From Kribbella steppae (GTDB lineage Bacteria; Actinomycetota; Actinomycetes; Propionibacteriales; Kribbellaceae), in NCBI RefSeq assembly GCF_004342025.1, contig NZ_SLWN01000005.1:248001-312000 (forward strand): a stretch of 64,000 bases of DNA, given 5' to 3'. Both the position numbers and the translations under genes were made by a program. This document shows positions 1-7,532 of this stretch, one piece after another. The first letter of the stretch is position 1. Each line of letters begins with the position of its first letter. The notes below the pieces were generated by a model, which searched no databases, had not been told where the DNA came from, and saw only the letters and a program-made list of their open reading frames with translations.

Positions 1-192
1 GGTCTCGTCGTCCGCGAACCCGATCCCGACGACGGTCGCGGTACCCAGATCCGCCTCACCGACGAGGGCAAGACGCTCGCCGAGCGCGCGGTCCAGGCCA
101 GCGCGGCCGCTCACCACGAGCTGTGGGCAGGCATCCCGGACGAGACCGTCAAGCAGGCCAGCGCCGCGCTGCGCGAACTGTTCCGGACGTAG
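1..192 (+). CDS. MarR-family regulator, C-terminal end (partial)
   Basis: The reading frame is open from the first base and stops with TAG at 190-192, giving the last 63 residues of a protein whose start lies outside the window. The residues LVVREPDPDDGRGTQIRLTD followed by a long helix match the wing and dimerisation helix of MarR-family winged-helix repressors (known family pattern: D-x-R-x5-LT). The DNA-recognition helix itself is not in view, so the ligand and targets cannot be inferred. Confidence 0.75.
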   Translation, partial: GLVVREPDPDDGRGTQIRLTDEGKTLAERAVQASAAAHHELWAGIPDETVKQASAALRELFRT

Positions 193-197
193 CGAAG

Positions 198-222
198 CGG
201 CCGGTCCCGTGGGATCCGGCCG
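198..222. terminator. bidirectional hairpin between convergent genes
   Basis: Perfect 7-bp arms CGGCCGG and CCGGCCG are extended inward by TCCC/GGGA around a GT loop. It lies 6 bp after the MarR-type stop and 16 bp beyond the stop of the minus-strand HTH gene, so it can serve both. No U-run follows, which is common in actinobacteria. Confidence 0.6.
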
Positions 223-237
223 CCTCGCGTCTCGTGG

Positions 238-453
238 TTATCCGGCTTGAAAGTATGCGCCCTTGAGGTAGTCATGCACGGCGTCCTCGGAGACCCGGAA
301 CGAACGACCCACCCGCACCGCGGGCAGCTCACCGGAGTGCACCAACCGGTACACCGTCATCTTGGACACGCGCATGGCCGTGGCGACCTCCGCCACGGTC
401 AGGAACTTCACCTCGGCGAGCGGCTGCTCACCACCGGACTTCTTTGATGCCAT
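238..453 (-). CDS. excisionase/BldC-type helix-turn-helix DNA-binding protein
   Basis: A 71-residue protein made almost entirely of one MerR/excisionase-like winged helix (LTVAEVATAMRVSKMTVYRL, then VGRSFRVSEDAV). It is the type found near proC in many actinobacteria, for example Rv0500A of M. tuberculosis. The ATG at 453 is preferred over the GTG at 474 because GGAAG lies upstream at a workable distance. The usual neighbour, the tiny ribosomal protein bS22, was looked for and not found here. Role: small DNA-binding regulator, targets unknown. Confidence 0.8.
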   Translation of the reverse strand: MASKKSGGEQPLAEVKFLTVAEVATAMRVSKMTVYRLVHSGELPAVRVGRSFRVSEDAVHDYLKGAYFQAG

Positions 454-570
454 TGCGCACCGCACTTCCAGCACGGATCGTGCGCCGGCTTCCCCTCCGG
501 CACCTCCGTCCGTGCATGTATTGAGCGTAGTGGCTGTTGGTACGAATGGGAAAGAGGGGGACTCCTGTGA

Positions 571-1746
571 CTAGTAGGAAGGGTCCAGGCCAAGCAGGGG
601 GAAGCTGATGTCACGGGTGGCCTTGATCGAGCGATCCAGCCAGGTGTCCGGGTTGTAACCGGTCGACCAGTCCTCGTACGCGGCGTCCCGGCCGTCCGTC
701 ATCCGCAGCGGCGCGGTCCGCCCGTACCGGATCCGGACGTCCTCGCGCCACGACTCCGGCACCGGCGTCAGCGGGTCGATCGGGTCGCCCGCCACGATCG
801 CGAGCAGGTGACTCCAGGCCCGCGGTACGACGTCGATGATCGCGTACCCACCGCCACCGGTCGCGACCCACTTGCCGCCGGCGACCTCGTGTGCCAGGTC
901 GTGCAGGGCCAGGTACGCCGCCCGCTGCCCGTCGACCGATTTCGTCAAGTGGGCCAGCGGATCCTCGACATGCGAGTCACACCCGTGCTGGGTGACGAGA
1001 ACCGACGGCCGGAACGCCTTCACCACGTCCGGCACGATCGCATGGAAAGCCCGGAGCCAGCCGGCGTCGCCCGTCCCCGGTGGCAGCGGAATGTTGACCG
1101 CCGTACCCTCCGCGCCCGGTCCACCGGTCTCCCCCGCGCTCCCGGTGCCGGGGAACAGCGTGGTGGGCGACTCGTGCAGGCTCACGGTCAGCACGCGCGG
1201 GTCGTCGTAGAACACCGTCTGTACGCCGTCCCCGTGGTGCACGTCGACGTCGACGTACGCGACTCGCTCGGCGCCGTGGTCGAGCAGCCACTGGATCGCG
1301 ATGGCGGGATCGTTGTAGACGCAGAAACCGCTTGCTGCGGCAGGCATCGCGTGGTGCAGGCCGCCGCTGATGTTGGCGGCGTGCAGTACGTCGCCCTCCC
1401 ACACCGCCCGGGCCGCCTCGACGGAGGCGCCGACCACGTGCGCGGACGCCTCGTGCATGTTCGGGAAGCAGTACGTGTCCTCGGTGCCGAGGCCGTGCAC
1501 CTGGTCCGGCCGGTCGGGATCCTCGCCCGCACGTCTGACCGCGGCGATGTACTCGGCGGTGTGCACGGTCCCGATCAGCGCGTCGTCGGCGATCGGGGCC
1601 GGCACGACCTTCAGTTGGTCGAGTACGCCGAGCGCCCGGGCCAGCCGCACCGTCAGATCCACCCGGATCGGACTCATCGGGTGGCCATGGCCGAAGTCGT
1701 ACGCCGTCAAACCGTCGTCGAAGACCAGCATCGCCTCACCACTCAT
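571..1746 (-). CDS. acuC: AcuC-type acetoin utilization/histone-deacetylase-like enzyme
   Basis: A 391-residue arginase/deacetylase-fold protein, the normal AcuC length. Visible catalytic features are the His-His pair at about 131-132 (SGGLHHAMPA), the zinc ligands in YVDVDVHHGDGV (about 164-175), QHGCDSHVEDPLAHL, and the C-terminal glycine loop GGGGY. These enzymes remove acetyl groups from lysine; bacterial AcuC deacetylates and so activates acetyl-CoA synthetase. The ATG at 1746 with GGGGG just upstream was chosen over longer readings that run into the next gene. It follows the small membrane-protein gene by 17 bp on the same strand and may share its TetR-controlled promoter. Confidence 0.9.
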   Translation of the reverse strand: MSGEAMLVFDDGLTAYDFGHGHPMSPIRVDLTVRLARALGVLDQLKVVPAPIADDALIGTVHTAEYIAAVRRAGEDPDRPDQVHGLGTEDTYCFPNMHEASAHVVGASVEAARAVWEGDVLHAANISGGLHHAMPAAASGFCVYNDPAIAIQWLLDHGAERVAYVDVDVHHGDGVQTVFYDDPRVLTVSLHESPTTLFPGTGSAGETGGPGAEGTAVNIPLPPGTGDAGWLRAFHAIVPDVVKAFRPSVLVTQHGCDSHVEDPLAHLTKSVDGQRAAYLALHDLAHEVAGGKWVATGGGGYAIIDVVPRAWSHLLAIVAGDPIDPLTPVPESWREDVRIRYGRTAPLRMTDGRDAAYEDWSTGYNPDTWLDRSIKATRDISFPLLGLDPSY

Positions 1747-1763
1747 GCCCCCGACCTTAGCCG

Positions 1764-2075
1764 TCACCGCTCCGGCACGGGTTTCCCGAACCTGACGTTC
1801 AGCCGGTAAGCACCACCCCGCGCATGGAAGACCGTCATCACCAGGATGCCTACCAGGGCAGCGATCGCGGCCGCCCGCGGGTGGTCGCCGATGTGCGCCC
1901 AGAACGCCAGCAGTCCGGCGATGACGAACGCTCCCACACCGCCGACCGCATTGCGGACCGGCGAGTTGCCGGTCAGGTTCGGGTACTCCCGGGCGGTGAT
2001 GCCGAGGACGAAATGCGGGATCCCGTTCGTGCCCATCAGCCCCGCCAGGAAGCTCAGCAGCAGCGCTTGCGTCAT
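1764..2075 (-). CDS. small conserved membrane protein, TetR-controlled
   Basis: 103 residues with hydrophobic stretches at about 2-20, 44-62 and 66-85, so probably three membrane helices; the function is not recognised. The start ATG has a clear AAAGGAG site upstream (2080-2086). The minus-strand promoter carries TAGACT inside the left copy of an 18-bp palindrome that is repeated at the start of the divergent tetR gene, so the TetR protein very likely represses this gene. Its product may be connected with whatever ligand the regulator senses. Confidence 0.7.
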   Translation of the reverse strand: MTQALLLSFLAGLMGTNGIPHFVLGITAREYPNLTGNSPVRNAVGGVGAFVIAGLLAFWAHIGDHPRAAAIAALVGILVMTVFHARGGAYRLNVRFGKPVPER

Positions 2076-2090
2076 GCTCCACTCCTTTTC

Positions 2091-2108
2091 AGTCTACGTA
2101 TGTTGACT
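2091..2108. promoter_or_regulatory. TetR operator, left copy
   Basis: AGTCTACGTATGTTGACT is itself an imperfect palindrome. Its reverse complement recurs with one mismatch at 2133-2150. On the minus strand it contains TAGACT, a good -10 hexamer for the small membrane-protein gene. Confidence 0.7.
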
Positions 2109-2132
2109 GAAGCTACGCTTCGACCTGGAGTG

Positions 2133-2150
2133 AGTCAACATGCGTAGACT
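2133..2150. promoter_or_regulatory. TetR operator, right copy, overlapping the tetR -10
   Basis: AGTCAACATGCGTAGACT is the second copy of the 18-bp palindrome. TAGACT at 2145-2150 is followed 7 nt later by the GTG at 2158, so binding here would block a leaderless tetR transcript. Confidence 0.7.
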
Positions 2151-2157
2151 GAACGGC

Positions 2158-2706
2158 GTGACGACTCGGGTGGAGCAGCGGCGGCGGACAGAAGAGCGGA
2201 TCCTGGCGGCGGCGCGGCAGCTGTTCGGGGAGCACGGGTACGACCGGACCACCATCCGTGCGATCGCCGAGGCGGCTGGCAGCGACGCCGGGCTGGTGAT
2301 GCGGTACTTCGGTTCCAAGGAGAAGCTGTTCGCCCAGGCAGCATCCATTCCGCCGGACGGGCCGATCGAGGGCTCGCCGGAGGAGATCGCCGTACAGCTG
2401 ACGGCGGGGCTGTCAGCGAAGCTGGCCGAGGAGCCGGCGGCAGCGCTGGCGGCGATGCGTGCGATGTTCAGTCATCCGGATGCCGCGGCGGAGGTGCGGG
2501 CGGCGATGTCGGCGCAGCAGCGGCAGGTGGCCGCGCAGTTGCCGGGCGAGGACGCCGTACTGCGTTCCGGTGTGACCGGCGCGTTGATCCTGGGGATGGT
2601 GGTCGGGCGGCATCTGGTGAAGCTGGACGGGCTCGACGCGTCGCCGGAGGCGTTGCTCGAGGTCGCCGGGCCGATGATCGCGCGGCTGACCGAGGGTTCG
2701 GGGTGA
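2158..2706 (+). CDS. TetR-family transcriptional repressor
   Basis: 182 residues with a standard TetR N-terminal domain: ILAAARQLFGEHGYDRTTIR, then the recognition part AEAAGSDAGLVMRYFGSKE, followed by a C-terminal all-helical ligand domain that resembles TetR_C members (LILGMVVGRHLV). An ATG at 2140 is in frame, but it lies inside the operator with no ribosome site. The GTG at 2158 sits 7 nt after a TAGACT -10 and fits a leaderless start. It is divergent from a small membrane-protein gene, with two matching palindromes between them, implying autoregulation and control of the neighbour. Confidence 0.85.
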   Translation: MTTRVEQRRRTEERILAAARQLFGEHGYDRTTIRAIAEAAGSDAGLVMRYFGSKEKLFAQAASIPPDGPIEGSPEEIAVQLTAGLSAKLAEEPAAALAAMRAMFSHPDAAAEVRAAMSAQQRQVAAQLPGEDAVLRSGVTGALILGMVVGRHLVKLDGLDASPEALLEVAGPMIARLTEGSG

Positions 2707-2730
2707 GTCGAAAGGGATTGCGTCTCGTGC

Positions 2731-3225
2731 CTACAGCGTCTGGGACATCAGGGTGAGTCGTCGGTTGGGGTCGTTGAAGGTTTCGGTGCGGCCGGTGGGG
2801 AGGAAGCCGGCTCGGCGATAGAAGCCAGCTGCTCGTGGCGCGGCGTCGTACACCCAGAGGAGCAGGCGTTTGAAGGACTGCTCGCGGGACCAGGTGAGGA
2901 GCTCGGTGGTGAGCGCGTCCGCGACGCCGTGACCGCGGGACTCCGGGGATACCCACATCGCGAGCATCAGAGCGGCATCGGGATCGCGTTCCTCTTCGCC
3001 GGCCGGTACGCCGCTGACCATGCCCGCCGCGTGGTCGTCGACCTCGGCCAGCAGAGTGACCTTGTCAGTCGCGCGGAGCCGGGCGCGCCAGTCGGCCTCC
3101 ATCAACGCAACCGAGTCCTGGTAGGTGGTGTAGAACGACTCCGGCGCGTCCAGCAAGGCCCGCAGGCGCACCTCCCGCAACGCGGCCCAGTCGTCCTCAC
3201 CCAGCCTCCGCACACTCACCGTCAT
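2731..3225 (-). CDS. GNAT-family N-acetyltransferase
   Basis: 164 residues with the GNAT fold: the MWVSPESRGHGVADALTTEL segment is motif A (R/Q-x-x-G-x-A acetyl-CoA pyrophosphate loop), and FYRRAGF is the usual motif B end. The substrate is unknown. It lies 10 bp after the stop of a second GNAT gene on the same strand, with GAGGA overlapping that stop region, so the two are probably translated from one message. Confidence 0.85.
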   Translation of the reverse strand: MTVSVRRLGEDDWAALREVRLRALLDAPESFYTTYQDSVALMEADWRARLRATDKVTLLAEVDDHAAGMVSGVPAGEEERDPDAALMLAMWVSPESRGHGVADALTTELLTWSREQSFKRLLLWVYDAAPRAAGFYRRAGFLPTGRTETFNDPNRRLTLMSQTL

Positions 3226-3235
3226 ACGGCCATCC

Positions 3236-3679
3236 TCACAAGTCCTTACGCAGCAGATGATTCGAGTGTCCCGGCGGGTAGTCGCGCTTCACGCCGTACT
3301 CGACGTAGCCGGCATTCAGGTAGAAGCCGGGCGCCTGGAAGTCGAACGTCGTCACGTCGGACCACCGGCAGCCGCGCCGCCGACCCTCGTCCTCGATGGC
3401 GGCAAGCAGCGCCGACCCGACACCTCGCCGCCGAGATCCCGGATCCACCCACATCGTGTCGACCGTCAGCCAGTACCAGATTCGCTCGACCCGGCCCGCG
3501 CAACCGCCTACCAGCGCACCGGCCTCGTCCACGGCGAACACGTGCACCGGCTCGGACTTCAGGTTCGCCGGCCTGAACCGCTCCGCCACGACCGCCGACT
3601 GCGCCTTGTTGAACTCCACCAGCCGATCGGTGAGCTCCTCTTCCCGCGCCAGGTCGACTCCGACCTCCAGCCGCCACAT
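3236..3679 (-). CDS. GNAT-family N-acetyltransferase
   Basis: 147 residues from the ATG at 3679 (AGGG lies 8-12 nt upstream). MWVDPGSRRRGVGSALLAAI is the acetyl-CoA loop of a GNAT enzyme, and FYLNAGYVEYG is the C-terminal motif. The open frame continues upstream to 3760, but that extension is not GNAT-like. First gene of a two-gene acetyltransferase operon; substrate not recognisable. Confidence 0.8.
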   Translation of the reverse strand: MWRLEVGVDLAREEELTDRLVEFNKAQSAVVAERFRPANLKSEPVHVFAVDEAGALVGGCAGRVERIWYWLTVDTMWVDPGSRRRGVGSALLAAIEDEGRRRGCRWSDVTTFDFQAPGFYLNAGYVEYGVKRDYPPGHSNHLLRKDL

Positions 3680-4102
3680 GAGGAACACCCTGGGCCGTAG
3701 CCGGTCTGACGGCAACGGATTTACGGAGGAGTGGGAGCGGGCGGCGCGACACCCCTCCAAGGCCGCGCCGGCCGCTTCCGCAGGGACCGCCCACGTGGTT
3801 GCTGAGCTGGTCGAGCACCGTCCCCCACAGGCGGGTCGACCGGTTCGATCGAATGGCTACTGGGAGTCACACGTGGCCCTGTAGCCGGTCTATCGGGCCA
3901 GGACTGCAAGGCGTTACAGAATTTGCAGGAACCTGCAAATCCGGACGCGTTCGGTTGCGGAGGGTTACCAAGGGCGGTCTAGTCCTGTACTCTGCGCGGC
4001 CCGCTCAGGCGGCGGCAACTTCATGCAACGTTGAGCATCGGACTTGCGCTGAGTAGCCGTCAGGCATCACAGTTCCGTCCCGTGAGGAAGCCTGTGAGCT
4101 CA
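3680..4102. other. intergenic region with divergent promoters
   Basis: About 420 bases without a convincing gene. It holds the perfect palindrome at 3921-3940, and a possible -10 TACTCT near 3990 reading toward the SGNH hydrolase gene. No RNA gene was recognised. Confidence 0.5.
3921..3940. promoter_or_regulatory. palindromic operator upstream of the SGNH hydrolase
   Basis: ATTTGCAGGAACCTGCAAAT has perfect 9-bp arms around AA. The TTGCAG-x-CTGCAA pattern resembles LacI/GalR-family sites of the MalR type in streptomycetes (resemblance from memory). It lies about 160 bp before the hydrolase start. Confidence 0.5.
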
Positions 4103-4837
4103 ATGAGACCCAATCGACGGCAAATCTTCACGGCGGGGGCCGCTGTGGCTGCCTCGACCGTGGCCGCCACTGCAACCGCGACCGAAGCGTCCGCCGCGAC
4201 GCCCGGCGGGCCCTACGGTTCCGGCGTACTCGGTTCCTGGACCAACACGACCCGAGCCATCTCGACCGCGGCGCAGATCCAGCGCACCCGCGAGACCAAC
4301 GGGGTGTTCATGTTCGGCGACAGCATCGCCATCCAGGACGGGAAGTCACTGGCGACCCGGCTGCTGAGCCGCGACGGCAGTCAGATGGCCGTGCACAACT
4401 GGGCGAGCCGACCGACGTCCGGCGCGGTCGACGCACTGCAGCAGTGGGCGTCGACGTACGGGCTGCCGCGCCGGATCCTGATGGCGTCCGGGTCGAACGA
4501 CATCTTCGACCCGCCGAAGTTCGCGGCCCAGGTCGACCGAGCGATGAGAATCGTCGGCCCGACCCGGACCCTGTTCTGGACCAACCTCCAGGTCGTCCGC
4601 AAGGCCCAGACCGCGACCGTGCAACTCGCCGACCAGCGCAACAGTTCCTGGATCAACATGCAGCTGTACGACGCGCAGGAGAAGTACCCGAACCTGCGGA
4701 TCATCCGCTGGGCCGAGTGGTTGTGGGTCAAGCCGTACCGCCTGACCAACTACCTCCGCGACGGCGTGCACACCTCGATCCCGCTCGGCCAGGACGCCCG
4801 CAACGAGCTGATCGTCCAGGCCCTCACCCAGCGGTGA
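4103..4837 (+). CDS. Tat-exported SGNH/GDSL-type hydrolase
   Basis: 244 residues. The N-terminus MRPNRRQIFTAGAAVAAS is a twin-arginine signal followed by an Ala-rich region and a likely AxA cleavage near residue 31-32. The SGNH blocks are FGDS (72-74, nucleophile Ser74), GSND (130-133) and DGVHTS near residue 222, which supplies the catalytic Asp and His. The family comprises secreted esterases and acyl hydrolases; the substrate is unknown. GAGGAAG lies upstream, and ATG 4103 gives the cleanest signal peptide, although GTG codons at 4082 and 4094 are alternatives. Confidence 0.8.
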   Translation: MRPNRRQIFTAGAAVAASTVAATATATEASAATPGGPYGSGVLGSWTNTTRAISTAAQIQRTRETNGVFMFGDSIAIQDGKSLATRLLSRDGSQMAVHNWASRPTSGAVDALQQWASTYGLPRRILMASGSNDIFDPPKFAAQVDRAMRIVGPTRTLFWTNLQVVRKAQTATVQLADQRNSSWINMQLYDAQEKYPNLRIIRWAEWLWVKPYRLTNYLRDGVHTSIPLGQDARNELIVQALTQR

Positions 4838-4868
4838 ATCGGGCTGGCGCGGGCTCCCGCGCTCCGGC

Positions 4869-4874
4869 TACTCT
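4869..4874 (+). promoter_or_regulatory. -10 box of the trpS leader transcript
   Basis: TACTCT stands 6 nt before the GTG of the leader peptide, the spacing seen at other leaderless starts in this window. No good -35 was found. Confidence 0.5.
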
Positions 4875-4880
4875 GGTCGG

Positions 4881-4916
4881 GTGAACACGAACTTGCAGCT
4901 GTGGTGGGCCGTCTAG
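4881..4916 (+). CDS. trpS leader peptide with tandem Trp codons
   Basis: An 11-residue reading frame GTG...TAG coding for M-N-T-N-L-Q-L-W-W-A-V. Two consecutive TGG codons at 4902-4907 in such a short peptide, directly before a terminator and a tryptophanyl-tRNA synthetase gene, identify it as an attenuation leader. Stalling of the ribosome at these codons when charged tRNA-Trp is scarce would alter folding of the following RNA. It appears to be leaderless. Confidence 0.85.
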   Translation: MNTNLQLWWAV

Positions 4917-4970
4917 GGCGGCTCCCTGTTCACGTGCATCCGAGAGGCCGCCTCGCCGAGGCGGCCTTTT
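4906..4970 (+). terminator. trp attenuator: alternative hairpins and terminator
   Basis: The terminator is a perfect 10-bp stem AGGCCGCCTC (4945-4954) with GAGGCGGCCT (4958-4967), a 3-nt loop and TTTT at 4967-4970. GGCGGC at 4917-4922 can instead pair with GCCGCC at 4947-4952 (antiterminator), while GGGCCG at 4906-4911 can pair imperfectly with CGGCTCCC at 4919-4926. These three mutually exclusive pairings, with the Trp codons next to the first, form a standard ribosome-mediated attenuator. Confidence 0.8.
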
Positions 4971-5014
4971 CCATGTCCTCGGTGGGGCTTCCACACACCG
5001 AAGGGCATTGAGAG

Positions 5015-6028
5015 ATGACATCGCTATCCGGCATCACGCCGTCCGGCCGCCTGACGCTGGGCAACCACCTCGGCGCCTTGCGCCGGTTCACGGACCCCGA
5101 CGGGTTCTACTTCGTCGCGAACCTGCACGCGATGACGACCAAACACGATCCACGAAGACTCGCCGCGCTGACCCGGGAGTTCGCGACCCTGATGCTCGCG
5201 GCCGGAGTCCCCGACGGCACAGTGTTCATCCAGTCCGACGTCCCCGCGCACGCCCAGCTCGCCTACCTGCTGGAGTGCACGTCGTACGTCGGGGAGCTGT
5301 CCCGGATGATCCAGTACAAGGAGAAGGGCAACGGCCGGCCGATGACCCGGGCCTCGCTGTTCACCTATCCGTGCCTGATGGCCGCCGACATCCTGTTGTA
5401 CGGCGCGGAACAGGTCCCGGTCGGCGGTGACCAGGACCAGCACGTCGAGCTGGCGCGGGACATCGCGATCCGGTTCAACCGCGAGTACGGCGAGACCTTC
5501 GTCGTACCGCAGCTGGCGAAGGCAGTGCTGGCGACCAGGGTCAAGGACCTGGCCAATCCGACCACCAAGATGAGCAAGTCCGATGTCGACAACGCAGTCG
5601 GCACGATCCGGCTGCTCGACCCGCCGGACGTGATCCGGCGGCAGATCATGCGGGCCGTGACGGACTCCGAGAACGAGGTCCGCCACGACGAGGCCGCCAA
5701 GCCCGGGGTCACCAATCTGCTGGAGATCCTGGCCGCTTGCACCGACGGCGATCCTATCCAGCTGGCGAAGGCGTACTCGTCGTACGGCTCGTTGAAGCAG
5801 GACGTCGCGGACGCCGTGCTGGCCGTGATCGAGCCGCTGCAGAAGGAGTACGCGCGCCTGGCGACCGACCCCGGTGCGATCGACGACCTGCTGGCGCAGG
5901 GCCGGGACCGGGCGATCGAGGCGAGCCGGCCGCGGTTCGAGGCGGCGGTCCGGGCGATGGGGCTGGCAGGTTCGAGTGCGACCGGGTCGGGGTCGACTGC
6001 GGACGGTTTGGCAGGATCGGCGCCATGA
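5015..6028 (+). CDS. trpS: tryptophanyl-tRNA synthetase
   Basis: 337 residues, class I synthetase that charges tRNA-Trp. The HIGH-type motif is PSGRLTLGNHLG (9-20) and KMSKS is at 185-189; GGDQDQHVELARDI is the typical TrpRS tryptophan/ATP pocket segment. AAGGG at 5001-5005 is the ribosome site. Expression appears to be controlled by the Trp attenuator immediately upstream. S. coelicolor has an auxiliary, indolmycin-resistant TrpRS controlled by ribosome-mediated attenuation, and this gene may be of that type (inference). The stop overlaps the start of the EEP gene by four bases (ATGA). Confidence 0.95.
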   Translation: MTSLSGITPSGRLTLGNHLGALRRFTDPDGFYFVANLHAMTTKHDPRRLAALTREFATLMLAAGVPDGTVFIQSDVPAHAQLAYLLECTSYVGELSRMIQYKEKGNGRPMTRASLFTYPCLMAADILLYGAEQVPVGGDQDQHVELARDIAIRFNREYGETFVVPQLAKAVLATRVKDLANPTTKMSKSDVDNAVGTIRLLDPPDVIRRQIMRAVTDSENEVRHDEAAKPGVTNLLEILAACTDGDPIQLAKAYSSYGSLKQDVADAVLAVIEPLQKEYARLATDPGAIDDLLAQGRDRAIEASRPRFEAAVRAMGLAGSSATGSGSTADGLAGSAP

Positions 6029-6771
6029 AGATTCGCGTCGCCACGTTCAACATCCGCAACTCCTCGGCACCGGACGGCGACAACGCGTGGCCGGTGCGGC
6101 GGAATGCGACCGTGGCGGCGATCGAGGAACTCGACGCGGACGTGGTCGGGCTGCAGGAAGTGCTGCCCGACCAGCTCGAGTACCTGCGCTGGCGGTTCTC
6201 GCGGTACGAGATCGTCGGCGTCGGCCGGGACGACGGGATGAGCGCCGGTGAGCACTCGGTCGTCCTGGTCCGGCCGGGCGACTGGAAGGTGGAGACGCAC
6301 GAGACGCGCTGGCTGTCCGACGACCCGGGGACGCCGGGATCGGTGGGCTGGGATGCGGACCTCACCCGGATCGCGACGCTGGTCTGGTTGCGGCACCTGA
6401 ACGGTACGACGATCGGCATTGCAAACACGCACTACGACCACGCCGGGGAAGTCGCGCAACTGCAGTCGTCGCGGCTGATCGCCCGCTGGGTCGGCGGCGG
6501 GCTGCCCTGGATCGTGATGGGCGACCTGAATGCGACACCGGACTCGCCACCGCTGAAGGCATTGACCTCGGCCGGTCTGCGGAACGCCGTACCGGTCGAG
6601 GCCGGCGGCAGCTGGCACGACTTCACCGGCGCGGAGGACGACGACCGCATCGACCACATCCTGATTACCGAGAACTGGAAAGTGGTCGACGCGGCCGTGT
6701 CCCACTTTCGCCCGGGCGGACGGTTGCCGAGCGATCACTGGCCGGTCGTCGCGACGCTAGATCTTGGCTAG
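6025..6771 (+). CDS. endonuclease/exonuclease/phosphatase-family hydrolase
   Basis: 248 residues with the EEP fold markers: FNIRN (Asn metal site), LQEV (catalytic Glu), THYDH, GDLNATPDS and DRIDHIL...SDHWPV (Asp-His pair). Members cleave phosphodiester or phosphomonoester bonds; the substrate cannot be told. No signal peptide, so it is cytoplasmic. Its ATG overlaps the trpS stop and it would be cotranscribed with trpS under attenuator control. Its 3' end overlaps by 15 bp with the convergent oxidoreductase pseudogene. Confidence 0.85.
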   Translation: MKIRVATFNIRNSSAPDGDNAWPVRRNATVAAIEELDADVVGLQEVLPDQLEYLRWRFSRYEIVGVGRDDGMSAGEHSVVLVRPGDWKVETHETRWLSDDPGTPGSVGWDADLTRIATLVWLRHLNGTTIGIANTHYDHAGEVAQLQSSRLIARWVGGGLPWIVMGDLNATPDSPPLKALTSAGLRNAVPVEAGGSWHDFTGAEDDDRIDHILITENWKVVDAAVSHFRPGGRLPSDHWPVVATLDLG

Positions 6772-7370
6772 CACTTCTTCCCGCAGACGTTCGAGAGCGT
6801 CGAAGCGGCGGTTGCCGGAGCCGAGGAACGCGTCCGGCACGAGCAGCTCGTCGATCCCGGCGGCCGGGTACTGCGCGACCACGTCGAGCACTTCCTGCGC
6901 CGACCCCATGATCACGTGCCCGCCACGCGCCTCGAGCCGCTCCTTGCGCTCGATCGCCTCGGTGTCTCCGGGTACGACGACCTCCAGCATGGTCTGCGCG
7001 GATCGCCGTACCGTCTTCGGATCCCTGCCGATCTTCGCGCAGTGCTCGGCGAAGACCGTGCCCTTGTGCGCGGCGAGCTCGGGCCGGCCCCAGTGGTTCC
7101 ACTCGTCGGCGTACTTCGCAACGATGCCCAAGGCAACCTTTTCACCGGCCGCCCCGATCATGATCGGCAGCTTGGCCGGCTTCGGCTCCAGCGGCGCGTT
7201 CTCGAGCTGGTAGTAGGTGCCGTCGAAGGTTGTCCGCTCCTCGGTCAGCAAGCCCTTGATGACCTGGCAGGCCTCCACACGCCATGCCATCCGGTGCGCT
7301 CGGCGTACTCGGCTCCTTCGAGGACTTCCTGCCAGGTCCGGGAGGCGGCGGGCCACAAAGAAAAGTCCAT
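6757..7370 (-). pseudogene. F420-type LLM oxidoreductase with internal deletion
   Basis: From ATG 7370 the frame reads MDFSLWPAASRTWQEVLEGA and continues to ...TGWHGVW, the usual N-terminus of LLM-class F420-dependent oxidoreductases. At about 7275-7285 the homology jumps, one frame over, to EACQVIKGLLTEERTTFDGT and then a normal C-terminal half (LPIMIGAAGEKVALGIVAKY to LREEVLAKI). Roughly 100-110 residues of the TIM barrel are missing and the frames do not join, so no working enzyme can be made. The C-terminal part alone is open to 7443, but that upstream extension is not homologous. Confidence 0.8.
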
Positions 7371-7532
7371 GGTGCGACCCTACGTTCTCGTGGTGACGCT
7401 CTCCTGGGCCGCCAGCACCGCTTCGCCGCGACCCACGCGTCACCCTGGTCGTCCAGGACGACCGCCCCAGCCCCCGCGGCCCGCATCACCATCGACCGGG
7501 TGACGGGTGACGGGTGAAGGGCCGTGGGCGGG

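Noticed and set aside
193..237. expected bS22 gene next to the excisionase-type HTH gene
   Set aside because: Only 45 bp with a hairpin; no Lys/Arg-rich short frame is present.
2140..2157. ATG at 2140 as tetR start
   Set aside because: It lies inside the operator with no ribosome site; the GTG at 2158 fits the -10 spacing better.
7375..7492. minus-strand piece starting RAAGAGAVVLDDQGDAWVAA that resembles a NUDIX N-terminus
   Set aside because: Too short, no Nudix box follows, and the frame soon leaves any similarity.
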